DNA of 64,000 nucleotides from JAIQFL01 sp035295745. GTDB lineage: Bacteria > Acidobacteriota > Terriglobia > Bryobacterales > Bryobacteraceae. The notes under the pieces were generated by a model, which was given only the letters and a program-made list of their open reading frames with translations, was not told the origin of the DNA and did not search any database. Numbering within the stretch: position 1 is the stretch's first letter; each line of letters starts with the position of its first letter. The stretch spans positions 1 through 64,000 of the forward strand of contig DATGIL010000047.1 of the NCBI GenBank assembly GCA_035295745.1, written 5' to 3'. Below, piece by piece: positions 8,768-17,770 of the stretch. Made by a program: the position numbers and the translations under genes.

Positions 8768-9957
8768 CTAACGGAAAAGCAGCGGCGTGAAATCCCTCAG
8801 ATACATCCGCCAGTTGATCCAGGTATGCCCGCCCTCGGATTCGTGAAACTCATGGTGGATATTGTGCGCCTTGAGCGTCTCCGAAAGCCGCTTGGGGCCG
8901 TCGTTCACGGTGTGGTCGTCCTTACCCACGCCAATCCAGAAGAGCTTGACCAGCTTGTTGGTTTCTCGGGATCGGCAAAGAACGAGGCGTTGCGCTCGAC
9001 GAAATCGGAGTTCACGCCGGCGTTGACGCCTTCCTGGAGTCCCATGCTGAAGACACCAATCCAGGCGAACTTGTCGAGATTCGAGGGTGCCGCGCGCAGC
9101 GTCTCCGCGCCGCCCATGGAAAGGCCGGCGATGGCGCGATTCTCGCGGCTGGCCAGGACGCGGTAAGTGGATTCCACGTGAGGGATGATGCCGGTCAGCA
9201 AGTCGCTGACGAACGCGTCGTGCAACTTGGAGATCGTCGCGATGCGTGCTGCGATCGCTTCCGGGGTGGCCGCGCCACGGCCCCCTCCCATGGGATTAAC
9301 CACGCCGGGCAGGGTGATACTGCCGTTCGGCATGACCACGATCATGGGCTTGACCTTTCCGGCGGCCAGCAGATTGTCCAGGATGAACCCAGCTCGGCCG
9401 ATGGTGCTCCAACCCGAATCTTCGTCCCCGCCGCCGTGGATGAGATAGAACACCGGATACTTCGTGCTGCCGTGTTCGTACCCTGGCGGCGTGTAGACGT
9501 GCATGCGGCGTGGTCCGGCCAGCGTCTTGGATTCGTACCACACCGCGCGAACCTCGCCGTGCGGCACCGCTTGCACATCCTCGTAAGCAGCCTCCGGACC
9601 GGGCACCAGGAACATGCTATCGAGGCTGGCCACGCCCTGCTTCACCATCGCGTTCCGGGGGTCGATCGTGCGCACGCCGTCCACGTTGAACGAGTAGCTG
9701 TAGAAGTCGGGCACGAGAGGACCCACGGTGAGCGACCAGACGCCTTCATCGTCCTTCTGCATCGGGCCGGCGGTGCCGCGGCCTTGCGTGACGAAATCGC
9801 CCGCTAGCGTCACCGCGGAGGCTTTGGGAGCATAGATCCGGAAGATCACGCGGTGGTCCGGCAGGATCTCCGTCGATTTCAGGTTGGGCCCGGCGCCGGG
9901 CGGCTGGCCGAACACCGCCGCCAAGGAAACGCTGGCGAGGATGCAAGTTCGGAACAT
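8768..9957 (-). pseudogene. secreted esterase D-like gene with a frameshift near 8963
   Basis: This gene is paralogous to its neighbours. It has a Sec signal (MFRTCILASVSLAAVFG), an E-set domain, PVFYLIHGGGDEDSGW and the elbow AIAGLSMGGAETL. After NASFFADPEKPT the frame degenerates, but the -1 alternative frame continues exactly as expected: NKLVKLFWIGVGKDDHTVND, the catalytic-His segment EGGHTWINWRMYL and RDFTPLLFR, stop at 8768-8770. The break is at an AAA run (forward TTT at 8962-8964) where one more A would restore 396 codons. Start at 9957 has AGGAGG upstream. It could be a real mutation or a homopolymer sequencing error. If real, the enzyme loses its catalytic His. Confidence 0.8.
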
Positions 9958-9965
9958 GGTTCCTC

Positions 9966-11129
9966 CTATCGGAACAGCTTGGGTGCGAGATCGGCCAGGG
10001 AGTGCCGCCACACCTTCCATTCGTGCGCTCCGGGAAAGGCCGCGAACGTCACGTTGATCTTATGGCTCTGAAAGTCTTCGAGCGCCTTCCTCTGAAAGGG
10101 CATGCGCGGGTCGTCAGTGCCGCACGACATGTAGAACAGCTTGAGCTTCTGATTGGTCACCGCCGGGGCTTGGTAAAAGCCGGGGGAAATCTTCTCGATA
10201 TCGAACGGGCCGTATCCGCCTGCCCCGCCCACACCTGTCCCCCCAAAGATGCCGGAGCTGAATTCGGCGATCCACGCAAAGGAATCCAAGCTACCCAGTC
10301 CGACATTGAGCGTCGTGCCGCCGCCCGCGGAGAGTCCCGCAATGGCGCGGCTCTCGCGGTTCTCGATGGTTCGATAGTGCCGGGCGACAAACGGGATGAT
10401 CTCCTCGATGAGTTCGCGCTTGAGCAGCGGGTAGTTCGCCCCTCCGGCGCCGGTCGCGGGCACCGCAGCCGTCGTTGCCGCCATCACTCCGGGAGCGGGG
10501 GTGCCGGAGACGTTGTTCGGCATCACGATCAGCATCGGCACGGCCTTCTTCTGCGCGATCAGGTTATCCAGGATCACACCGGCGCGTCCGTCGCGGCTCC
10601 AGTCCTGCTCGGCGCCGCCGCCTCCGTGCCAGAGGTAAAGCACCGGGAAACGTTTCGCGGGCTGGCTGTAGTAATCGGGCGGCACGTAGACGTACAGGCC
10701 GCGTTGCGTCTTGCTGACCCCCGACGAATAGGTGTGAATGTCGATCGAGCCGTGCGGGACCTCCTGCACCTGGTCGAAGCGCGGCGGATTACCTGGAACC
10801 TCCACCACGCTGGCGTCGACCGTCGCGCCAATCTTGGCAATCGGATTTGCCAGGTCGATCGTTTTCACCCCATCGACGAGGAACGAATAGGTGTAGATCT
10901 CAGGCTCGACCGGACCGATCGTGACGTTCCACACACCGGCCTCGCCCTTGGCCATAAGATGCGATTGCGGGGTGCCTTCGCCAAATCGCAAAACGACCTC
11001 CGTGGCTCCAGGCGCGCCAATCCGGAAGGTGATGCGATGATCGGGCAGCACCTCAGGCGAGACGATGCGGGGCGCGCCCTGCGCGAAGGCCCCCGCCGCG
11101 AAAATCAGGGCGAGTGCGAATCTGTTCAT
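9966..11129 (-). CDS. secreted esterase D-like protein with E-set domain
   Basis: The 387-residue protein is the third esterase paralogue of the operon. It has a Sec signal (MNRFALALIFAAGAFA), an E-set domain starting SPEVLPDHRITFRIGAPGAT, then FPVLYLWHGGGGAEQDWSRD, the elbow AIAGLSAGGGTTLNV (Met of the usual GLSMGG replaced by Ala), and the catalytic His in FPGAHEWKVWRHSL. It ends in LAPKLFR, like the other two. No clear Shine-Dalgarno site precedes its ATG; instead the ATG overlaps the stop (ATGA) of an upstream short open stretch, so translational coupling is possible. It is the first intact gene of the hydrolase operon and ends 8 bp before the next start. Confidence 0.87.
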   Translation of the reverse strand: MNRFALALIFAAGAFAQGAPRIVSPEVLPDHRITFRIGAPGATEVVLRFGEGTPQSHLMAKGEAGVWNVTIGPVEPEIYTYSFLVDGVKTIDLANPIAKIGATVDASVVEVPGNPPRFDQVQEVPHGSIDIHTYSSGVSKTQRGLYVYVPPDYYSQPAKRFPVLYLWHGGGGAEQDWSRDGRAGVILDNLIAQKKAVPMLIVMPNNVSGTPAPGVMAATTAAVPATGAGGANYPLLKRELIEEIIPFVARHYRTIENRESRAIAGLSAGGGTTLNVGLGSLDSFAWIAEFSSGIFGGTGVGGAGGYGPFDIEKISPGFYQAPAVTNQKLKLFYMSCGTDDPRMPFQRKALEDFQSHKINVTFAAFPGAHEWKVWRHSLADLAPKLFR

Positions 11130-11345
11130 GAGTGACGGCACCGACAAGCTTGCCACTTCGGGGCGACCACCGCAAGCCCGCTGCCGTAATCCGCATCGAA
11201 GGAGGCGTAGAGTCCCGCGACCATCACCACAATTTTCCCCGTCCTCGGATTCAGGAAAAGCAGCACGTGCGCCAGTACGCTTTTGGGGGCGACACAAGTT
11301 GGGGCGACATAAGCGAAGCACAGTGCAGCATCGCCGCTTCAACTA
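11126..11345 (-). other. open coding-like stretch, possible small ORF upstream of esterase
   Basis: The minus strand is open for about 70 codons between the NTPase gene and the esterase gene and reads like protein: SVLAHVLLFLNPRTGKIVV, then MVAGLYASFDADYGSGLAVV. Its TGA (11126-11128) overlaps the esterase ATG as ATGA. A 32-residue ORF from the ATG at 11224 with GGGGAAAA eight bases upstream is the most plausible product. The stretch may instead be the tail of a lost gene. The far end carries a short direct repeat (GGGCGACACAAGTT / GGGCGACATAAGCG). I do not recognise a family. Confidence 0.3.
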
Positions 11346-14300
11346 TTTCTCACGAACGAGGACGCTCCCGAGCGATCCGTTCCAGTCGTTCGATGGGTAC
11401 GTCGTCACGGCGCAACTGTACAAGTCCCAGTAGTGGACGGTGATGTAATAGACGCCGGGCAGCTTGGGAGCACTCAAAACCGCGTGATCGTCCGCATCGC
11501 GGAGCCCGGGGTATGCCGAGATGAAGCAGCGCGAGAGGTAGGTATTTTGCATGTCGCCGATTCCGTAATAGGACTGGACAAGCATCGAGTCCCGCGGTGG
11601 ATTGGTGGCCGGCCGTACCTTCCAGTGCAGATCGACCGCCACCTTGCTTCCGGGAGCTACTGCGATCGCCTTGCCCTGTCCGTTGAGGGAAACGCGGCTG
11701 AATACGATCGGCCGTGCCGCCTCGTCGTGGTCTACGGTTTCCGTGGTGATGCTATCGAAAGGCTTCCACCTGGTGGCGTATGCAAAGTCCGCCCACCCGC
11801 TGGCGGTCTGGATCTGTGACATGCCGCCAGCCGCAGGGATGCGCAGCACGAGGCGCTGCTGGAGTTCGGCATTCTGCGGAAAACTCGCTGCCCTCAATTG
11901 AAATGTCCGGTATGCGTTTTCGCCCGCAATTTCGGCGAAGTAAAACGGCGAGCCATCCATGGCTGTGGTTTGCCAGCCGTCGTGAAATCCTATTTCGCGG
12001 TGCACCAGGCTAAAACCCGAATGGTCCAAGGCGCCAGTCTTGGTGTTCTTGTTCAGTTGCGCGAGGTCGACCATGAGTTCCTCCGCGCCGATTTTGCCGC
12101 TCACGAGTTGCCAAAGATTAGTCGTCGCGTTGACGGGCGGCAAACGGAAGGCGATTCCGGGCTTGACCGGCAGGTCGCCCGATTGCGTCGAGGGACTCAA
12201 AGCAATCGGCGCAGGGGAGGGGTTCGGGGTTGTCGGAGGACGCCAGGTGAACTTGCCCGACGCCGGGAGAGCGGCGAATCCCCCAGGTCCGAACGAGAAC
12301 GCCTCAGGCGGAATGGCGCCGTACCAGGCGCGGGCCAATTGCGCGGCACGCTGCGGACTGGCACTCACCAGTTGCGGCGTCTCCACACTCCTCTGCAGGG
12401 TGCGGAGCGAAACGTTCAGAATCGCCGCGAGGGTCTTCCTGGGCTCGGGTGCGTCCGGTGCGAAGAGGATCTGCTCGATATTGACGTCCCGATCGAAGAC
12501 GTGCAAACGCAGCGGCATGCGCCGCACGACTCCCGACCGGCTGAGGGTCACGATGGTGTCGCCATTCGGGGTGAACCCGATTTGCTGAAAACCCTCCGGC
12601 GCAATCGAAACGCCGGCGAGCAACTCGCAGCGGCCGTTGGGCGGAGCTTTCCAAAGCGTCAGCGTGCCGGCATCGTCAGCGACAGCCAGGAGTTGTTCGT
12701 TAACCGGGCTGAAGGCGAGTTGTTGCGCCGAGCCACTCCGGATTTCGCAGTTCAAGGGAGGCGCGGATGAACCGGCTGCCGGCCAAATGTGAATGATACC
12801 GCCCGAAGTGCCGGCTGCAAACCGGTTGCCGGGCGAGTAGGCGATGCTCGTGAAACCCAACTTGGCGCTGCCGCCCAGGGGTGTCCAGGAGTTATCCTGC
12901 GGCTTCTGGCCGCTATCCGCAGTGCGAAGCAGAATGCTGCCGTCGCTTTGGACGGCGGCCATCTGCCGGCCATCGCCCCGGAGAGACAGTTGCCGGACTG
13001 GATTCTTGAACGGAGTGGCGCTGGCGAAGCCGTCCGCCTTTGGCGCTCCACCGAAAGGCTGCATCGCGAATTGACCATTGGTTCCGCCTTGGGGGGTTGC
13101 GATTCCGCCGATCCACGACAGAACTTGGGTGCCGTCTGGGCTGAACACGAATAGATCGGGCCTGTCGGGCTGGGGTGCGCCGCTCCCGGTCCACGAAGCG
13201 GCGCCGGAGTCATCGGGGTAGCCGCCGAAACGGTAGGAGTATTTGGTTTCGGCGTAAACCGGGCGCATCGGATCGATTTTCACCGGGTCTCGCATCACTA
13301 CGAATCGCATTCGGCCTTTGAGCCCCGCCCAGAAGGCCACCGGGATTTCATAGCGAACGTCCTGAAAGGGAGTCACGCGGCGCCGGAAATCGATGACCGA
13401 TGCTTCCTGCACTGCGCGCCAATCCTTCCCCGGAACCCCTTCCGTCAGCAACAGCAGCCCGAGCAGACTGCTCACTCCGGCATCGGACGACACGGGATGG
13501 CTGAGGCCGTCGAGCGTCTCAATCCACATCACCGGCCAGTCCTGTCGATTGCGCGCCTCTAATGCGCGGTCCGCTTTCACCTGGGCCAGTGCTTCGTTGG
13601 CCAACAGCGCCTGGCGCTCAGCGTCCTGGGATGCACTGGTGGCTTTCTGGGACTCGGCGTCGGCTTTCTTGGACTCGGCATCGGCTTTTGCGGATTCGGC
13701 GTCGGCTTTCGCGGACTCCGCGATGGCTTTCGCAGATTCTGCGTCGGCCTCTTTCTTGGCGGCGGTAGCGACCCACCATTGGTAGCTGGCGAAGATCGCC
13801 AGCACGACCGCCGCCACCAGTGCCATGCGTACGATCAACGCCTGGCGTTTCTCGGCATCGGCGCGCCGCTGCGCACCCCGCGAGCGCTCCAGGAAATCGA
13901 GCTCCAACGGGTTCAACCGCGACCGATCGCGGCCGAACGCCTTCTCCAGGTCGGGTCCGCGCAGCAGGAGGCTGTCCGGAAAGTGCTGCGCCTCCCATAG
14001 CTCCACCAGTTCCCGGAACGCGTCCCCGTGGCGTTTCCTCCAGGCGGCGTTGCTCTCCACAACCGGCCGGATCAGCCGGTCGTGGGAGAGTTCGTACCAC
14101 GTGGCGTTCAGCCGCTTCTCCGGGCGAATGAGATAGGCCGAGATCAACGCGGAAATGGTGCCGTCCGGGAGTTCCTGCTCGCGGCTGCCTTTCAATACCT
14201 GCAATCGGATGCTCTGCGGCGGGGGCGAGATCAGCCGCCGCTCGAACCACTGGCGGATGCCGCGCTCGCTTTCAATGCTGGCCGCGCTCGCCTGCTCATC

Positions 14301-15254
14301 AGCCGGTGCCGGATTCGACCGTTCCGCGGAACTGTCCCCGTCCCCGGTCACGCCATGAATCGAGCGCGCGATCTTGCCGACTCGATCGGAATAATACTCG
14401 GCAAGTGCGGTGTTCAAGTTGGCCGTGGTGCCGAGGTCGGCCTCATCGATCACCGTGGGATCCGCCCGCGGCTTGGTCCAAAGCGTCGAGCAGACCACCT
14501 GGAGTTGTACCGGCTCTACGTAGTTGCCGGGAACGGCCTCCAGCGAGCCGTCCTCGCGTTGCACCGTGGTGGTCGAAAGATCGATGGCCAACTGCCTGGC
14601 TGCGGCATCCGTAAACGTGACGCCGGCGTCGCGCGCCGGGCACTGAATCGCCTCCTGGGCGCGGTCTACGTCGAGCCGGTCCAGTCTGTAGACAGTTGCC
14701 AGCCGGGTGGGCAAATAGCGCAGATAGGCGTCCAGCGAGGCGACGTGCTCCTCCCGCATCGAAAACAACGCCCACCGCTTGCGGTTGCGAAGGCATTCGC
14801 CTACCGCGGCGAAGAACTCGCGCTTGGCGTCGATATCGGTGGCATCCAGGGTCAGGACTTCCTCGAACTGGTCGAAGATCAGCAGGTCCACAGGCTGCGG
14901 CGTGCCCAGAACGGCTTCGAGCGATTCGCCCGCCGCGGCGCCCCTCTGCCGCAGCGCCTCCAGGCAGCTATACAGGTACCGGTTGCCCTGGTAGCCCTTG
15001 GGCGGCACGGTGTTCACCCGCATGATGGGCCAGACGCGGAAGCCTGTCTCGTCGCGCATTTTGGGAACGAGCTTCGCCTGGATCAGCGACGTCTTGCCCG
15101 CTCCCGAGGGGGATCGCAGCAACACGATGCGCTCGGCGACGAGTAACTGCTCGATCTCATCCATCTCGTGGTCGCGCCCGTAGAGCGTCTGCCCTTCCGT
15201 GAAGGACACCGGGCCGACGTACGGATTCTCCACTGCCCGCGCCGCCTCAGGCAT
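11343..15254 (-). CDS. nSTAND1-type NTPase with transmembrane helix, coiled coil and propeller-like C-terminal region
   Basis: The protein has about 1303 residues. It opens with ENPYVGPVSFTEGQTLYGRD, the signature of bacterial nSTAND1 NTPases, with Walker A SPSGAGKTS (about 51-59) and Walker B VDLLIFDQFEEVL (about 125-137). A helical arm follows, ending WYELSHDRLIRPVV. There is one membrane helix (about 475-495). Next comes a coiled coil of near-perfect repeats of ADAESAK (about 503-570). The rest has WD40/propeller-like segments (FVFSPDGTQVLSW, LAFSPVNEQLLAVAD, IGFTPNGDTIVTLS) and a beta-rich C-terminus. The ATG at 15254 overlaps the stop of the upstream CHAT-SIR2 gene by 8 bp and has AAAGG 8 bases ahead. 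STAND proteins with such architecture act as sensors that activate effectors; the CHAT-SIR2 neighbour is the likely effector. The trigger is unknown. Confidence 0.85.
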   Translation of the reverse strand: MPEAARAVENPYVGPVSFTEGQTLYGRDHEMDEIEQLLVAERIVLLRSPSGAGKTSLIQAKLVPKMRDETGFRVWPIMRVNTVPPKGYQGNRYLYSCLEALRQRGAAAGESLEAVLGTPQPVDLLIFDQFEEVLTLDATDIDAKREFFAAVGECLRNRKRWALFSMREEHVASLDAYLRYLPTRLATVYRLDRLDVDRAQEAIQCPARDAGVTFTDAAARQLAIDLSTTTVQREDGSLEAVPGNYVEPVQLQVVCSTLWTKPRADPTVIDEADLGTTANLNTALAEYYSDRVGKIARSIHGVTGDGDSSAERSNPAPADEQASAASIESERGIRQWFERRLISPPPQSIRLQVLKGSREQELPDGTISALISAYLIRPEKRLNATWYELSHDRLIRPVVESNAAWRKRHGDAFRELVELWEAQHFPDSLLLRGPDLEKAFGRDRSRLNPLELDFLERSRGAQRRADAEKRQALIVRMALVAAVVLAIFASYQWWVATAAKKEADAESAKAIAESAKADAESAKADAESKKADAESQKATSASQDAERQALLANEALAQVKADRALEARNRQDWPVMWIETLDGLSHPVSSDAGVSSLLGLLLLTEGVPGKDWRAVQEASVIDFRRRVTPFQDVRYEIPVAFWAGLKGRMRFVVMRDPVKIDPMRPVYAETKYSYRFGGYPDDSGAASWTGSGAPQPDRPDLFVFSPDGTQVLSWIGGIATPQGGTNGQFAMQPFGGAPKADGFASATPFKNPVRQLSLRGDGRQMAAVQSDGSILLRTADSGQKPQDNSWTPLGGSAKLGFTSIAYSPGNRFAAGTSGGIIHIWPAAGSSAPPLNCEIRSGSAQQLAFSPVNEQLLAVADDAGTLTLWKAPPNGRCELLAGVSIAPEGFQQIGFTPNGDTIVTLSRSGVVRRMPLRLHVFDRDVNIEQILFAPDAPEPRKTLAAILNVSLRTLQRSVETPQLVSASPQRAAQLARAWYGAIPPEAFSFGPGGFAALPASGKFTWRPPTTPNPSPAPIALSPSTQSGDLPVKPGIAFRLPPVNATTNLWQLVSGKIGAEELMVDLAQLNKNTKTGALDHSGFSLVHREIGFHDGWQTTAMDGSPFYFAEIAGENAYRTFQLRAASFPQNAELQQRLVLRIPAAGGMSQIQTASGWADFAYATRWKPFDSITTETVDHDEAARPIVFSRVSLNGQGKAIAVAPGSKVAVDLHWKVRPATNPPRDSMLVQSYYGIGDMQNTYLSRCFISAYPGLRDADDHAVLSAPKLPGVYYITVHYWDLYSCAVTTYPSNDWNGSLGSVLVREK

Positions 15255-17334
15255 GAGCCGCACCTTTCTGGCGCATCAACTCGCGCACGAAATCGCCCAC
15301 CGAACCCCAATAGACATCGATCTGCGAAGTGGCGAAGTAGTTGTGAAAGTACTGGCGGGCCGCTTCGGCGTCGAGCGTGCGGTCTTCCTCCGGACCGATC
15401 TGGGCCGACAGGTGAGGCTGGCCCACGGCGAGCTCCGCGCCTTCCTGGGACATGAGGCTTCGGAACAATACGCGAAAACTCCATTCGTCGATGCGGAAGC
15501 CCAGCAGCAGCCGCGCCGCTTTCGCCATCGCTTTGCGCACCAGCGGCGGAATCAGGTTGGACTGGCGTGTTACTCCGATCAGGTAGTCGAAGTAGTCGTC
15601 CTCGGTAAGTACCAGGGAGTCATCCACCTCCCAGTAACCGAAGAGGTGAAAGACCAGCGGATTGCGTGCGTCCGGGACGTAGCCAGGCTCCCGCTCGCTG
15701 AGGAGTTCGCGCGGCGGATCTTCCGCCAGCTTGTTCCAGCGGCAATACTCGATGCGGGGCTTCTTGCCCTGCTCGGCTAGCGCATCCTCCAAGAGGGTGT
15801 CGAAGTTGGTGGTCAGGTAGAGCGGAAACGGCTGGCTGGCGAGGACCGTGTGCGGCTCCGCGGGGTCGAGTTTCCGCAGCATGGCGCCGGCGGCCTTCAC
15901 CTGGCAGGATAGTGGCTGGCCTTCCAGCGCGGGATCGAGTCTCGCGCCGTGCCGGTCCAGCAGCGCTTTCGAGAGATGGCTCCATAACCCGTCCTTCATC
16001 AAGTCGGGTGTGCCTGGCGGCGTGGCGAGGTATTGCGTCACGGTCGGCAGATTGTCTTTCTGATCGGGCCCCAAGGGGAAATTGTTCCCTTCGGCGAATG
16101 TTCGCGCGACCCGGCGCGCCGAGCCGAACACGTGCTCCGTCATTCCCGACCCCAGAATCGGGACGCACTTGCCCAGACGGATGCCCGTCAACAAAGCGGG
16201 GAATCGCTGGTATCCCTCGCCGAAGCCCGGGGTGTACCAGACGCAGCCGTCGCGCAGGCGGGAATACAGCACTGGCGCCCAGTAATCGTCCTGGGTGCCG
16301 ATCTTGCCGCGTGCGATCGACATGGCGCGATCGACCAGCCCGTCGCAGTGCAGCGAGTTGAAGAATGCCGGCATGAAACGGGCAATCGTATCCATGCAGA
16401 TGTTCCCCTGCATGGCGACTACGGCCGGGATGCCCGCAGCGGCGAGGCGCGGAGCCAGAGCCGTCATCGTCCCGTCGACATCGGCGGTGCGCCCGGTTCC
16501 CCCGCTCTGGCAGGATGCCAGCACGACCAGGCGGGGCAGGTCCGGCAGCTTCTTCAACTCGCGAACCAACGTGGTGGCGGTGGTGACCGCCGACTTGCCG
16601 TCGCTCGATTCCAGCCACAGAACGGGCTCGTCCACGCCCTCCGGCTGGGAAATCGCGCCGTGGCAGACAAGGTAGAGAATGTCATAACTTTGCGCCCGCA
16701 TCTGGTCGCAGAGCCAGTCGAGCGTGGCCGTACCGGGAGCGGCCGGCGGCTGGTCGGGTGTGAGCGGAATCGATGGACCAAGCGCGGCCTTCGCACGCGC
16801 GTGCTCGTCGGCGACATCGACAGGAGCGAGCGTCACAATGGCATCGTTCAGGTCCGACGGATTGGCGATGACCGCCAGCGCCTTCAGATCGCCGCGCGCG
16901 CGCAGGTGCACGTCGCGGTAGTCGCTGCTGGAAAGGAAGCGGGAGAAGTACATGCGGTCGCCGCCAAACAAGGCGTCACCGCTGACCGGATCGGAGAGCG
17001 CCTCCCAGCGCAGGGGATGGAGTTCGGGCGCGCTCGGCTCGATGAAGAGGCGGACGCGAATAGGACGGCCCGTCGCCGCGGTCTGCCAGTGGACGAATTT
17101 GGATTTGATTGCTTCCGTTCCCAACAGGGCTCGACTCAGCTGGATGCCGTAACTCCCGGTCTCAGACGCATCCTGTTCCCGTCGCAAGAACTGGGCCGGA
17201 CTCAGGGTGCCGCATGCGGACACCTCCAACTCGTCCACCTTGCTCAGCGGGTCGGCGAAGCGGAAGGACGCCTCGTAGCCTTGCGCGTCGCGTTTGCGAA
17301 GCGAGATATCGAGTATGGGGAGTTTGACGGACAT
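15247..17334 (-). CDS. CHAT protease-SIR2-like fusion protein
   Basis: The 695-residue product has a caspase-like CHAT domain in its N-terminal half: the catalytic His is in LYLVCHGAISQ (about residue 225) and the catalytic Cys in VVLASCQSGGTGRT (about residue 275). From about residue 385 it is a SIR2-like domain: LGKCVPILGSGMTE (dinucleotide-binding loop), LYLTTNFDTLLEDAL, then VFHLFGYWEVDDSLVLTEDD with YFDYL, typical of SIR2_2 effectors that consume NAD. CHAT domains are peptidases in conflict and cell-death systems. Two enzymatic effectors in one chain are unusual. Its stop overlaps the start of the nSTAND NTPase, so the two are co-translated. No signal peptide, so it is cytoplasmic. Function as an abortive-infection effector is inference. 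Confidence 0.85.
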   Translation of the reverse strand: MSVKLPILDISLRKRDAQGYEASFRFADPLSKVDELEVSACGTLSPAQFLRREQDASETGSYGIQLSRALLGTEAIKSKFVHWQTAATGRPIRVRLFIEPSAPELHPLRWEALSDPVSGDALFGGDRMYFSRFLSSSDYRDVHLRARGDLKALAVIANPSDLNDAIVTLAPVDVADEHARAKAALGPSIPLTPDQPPAAPGTATLDWLCDQMRAQSYDILYLVCHGAISQPEGVDEPVLWLESSDGKSAVTTATTLVRELKKLPDLPRLVVLASCQSGGTGRTADVDGTMTALAPRLAAAGIPAVVAMQGNICMDTIARFMPAFFNSLHCDGLVDRAMSIARGKIGTQDDYWAPVLYSRLRDGCVWYTPGFGEGYQRFPALLTGIRLGKCVPILGSGMTEHVFGSARRVARTFAEGNNFPLGPDQKDNLPTVTQYLATPPGTPDLMKDGLWSHLSKALLDRHGARLDPALEGQPLSCQVKAAGAMLRKLDPAEPHTVLASQPFPLYLTTNFDTLLEDALAEQGKKPRIEYCRWNKLAEDPPRELLSEREPGYVPDARNPLVFHLFGYWEVDDSLVLTEDDYFDYLIGVTRQSNLIPPLVRKAMAKAARLLLGFRIDEWSFRVLFRSLMSQEGAELAVGQPHLSAQIGPEEDRTLDAEAARQYFHNYFATSQIDVYWGSVGDFVRELMRQKGAAHA

Positions 17335-17443
17335 GGAGAGTGGCCTACTTCAGATCCCCGTGCGCAGGCATCTCACTATCGCGGACATCCGATGACTTGA
17401 ATAGCGCCCATGGCTTCTCCTGGTGCTACAGGATTGGTCGATC

Positions 17444-17472
17444 AGTATATCCCAGGCAGGCAGTTGCGTCCA
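17444..17472 (-). promoter_or_regulatory. candidate promoter of the CHAT-SIR2/nSTAND operon
   Basis: On the minus strand TGGACG (17467-17472) and TATACT (17444-17449) are 17 bp apart, matching sigma-70-type boxes in 4 and 5 of 6 positions. Transcription would start near 17437 and leave a leader of about 100 bases. The rest of the gap 17335-17770 holds no gene that I can support. Confidence 0.3.
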
Positions 17473-17770
17473 TGGTTTTCACGGATTTGTTCGCGGATTT
17501 GGACCACATCTGGGGCTGACGAGCCGCGAAGATAGCGGCTGCCCCAATAAACTGAAGCCGTGGGCAGAGGCCGGTACGGTCAGAATCCACGAATGGACGG
17601 AAGACTGTGGCACGCGTCCCAATTGTTCGCTGTCGCCAGGTAATCGGATCAGACCCCACAAGGCGCCGAGACCGGCTAAGGGCGCGCGCGCCACATCGAC
17701 TAGGGGCTCGCAAGCATTGTGCGAAATCCGAGCCCTGGTCGGCGATGCCGGCGGACGACCACGTCTGAGT
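17473..17770. other. intergenic region, no gene recognised
   Basis: The stretch is between the divergent-looking but co-directional CHAT operon and the downstream end of an esterase gene at 17771. Frames on both strands are short and biased in composition. I see no RNA, repeat or recognisable gene fragment. Confidence 0.4.

Noticed and set aside
14028..15146. long plus-strand frame opposite the nSTAND gene
   Set aside because: The minus strand carries Walker A and B motifs in frame; the plus frame shows none.
16033..17400. 455-codon plus-strand frame opposite the CHAT-SIR2 gene
   Set aside because: The catalytic motifs of CHAT and SIR2 lie on the minus strand; this frame has no motif.
17473..17770. 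transposase remnant
   Set aside because: Some frames look weakly protein-like, but I could not match them to any transposase motif.
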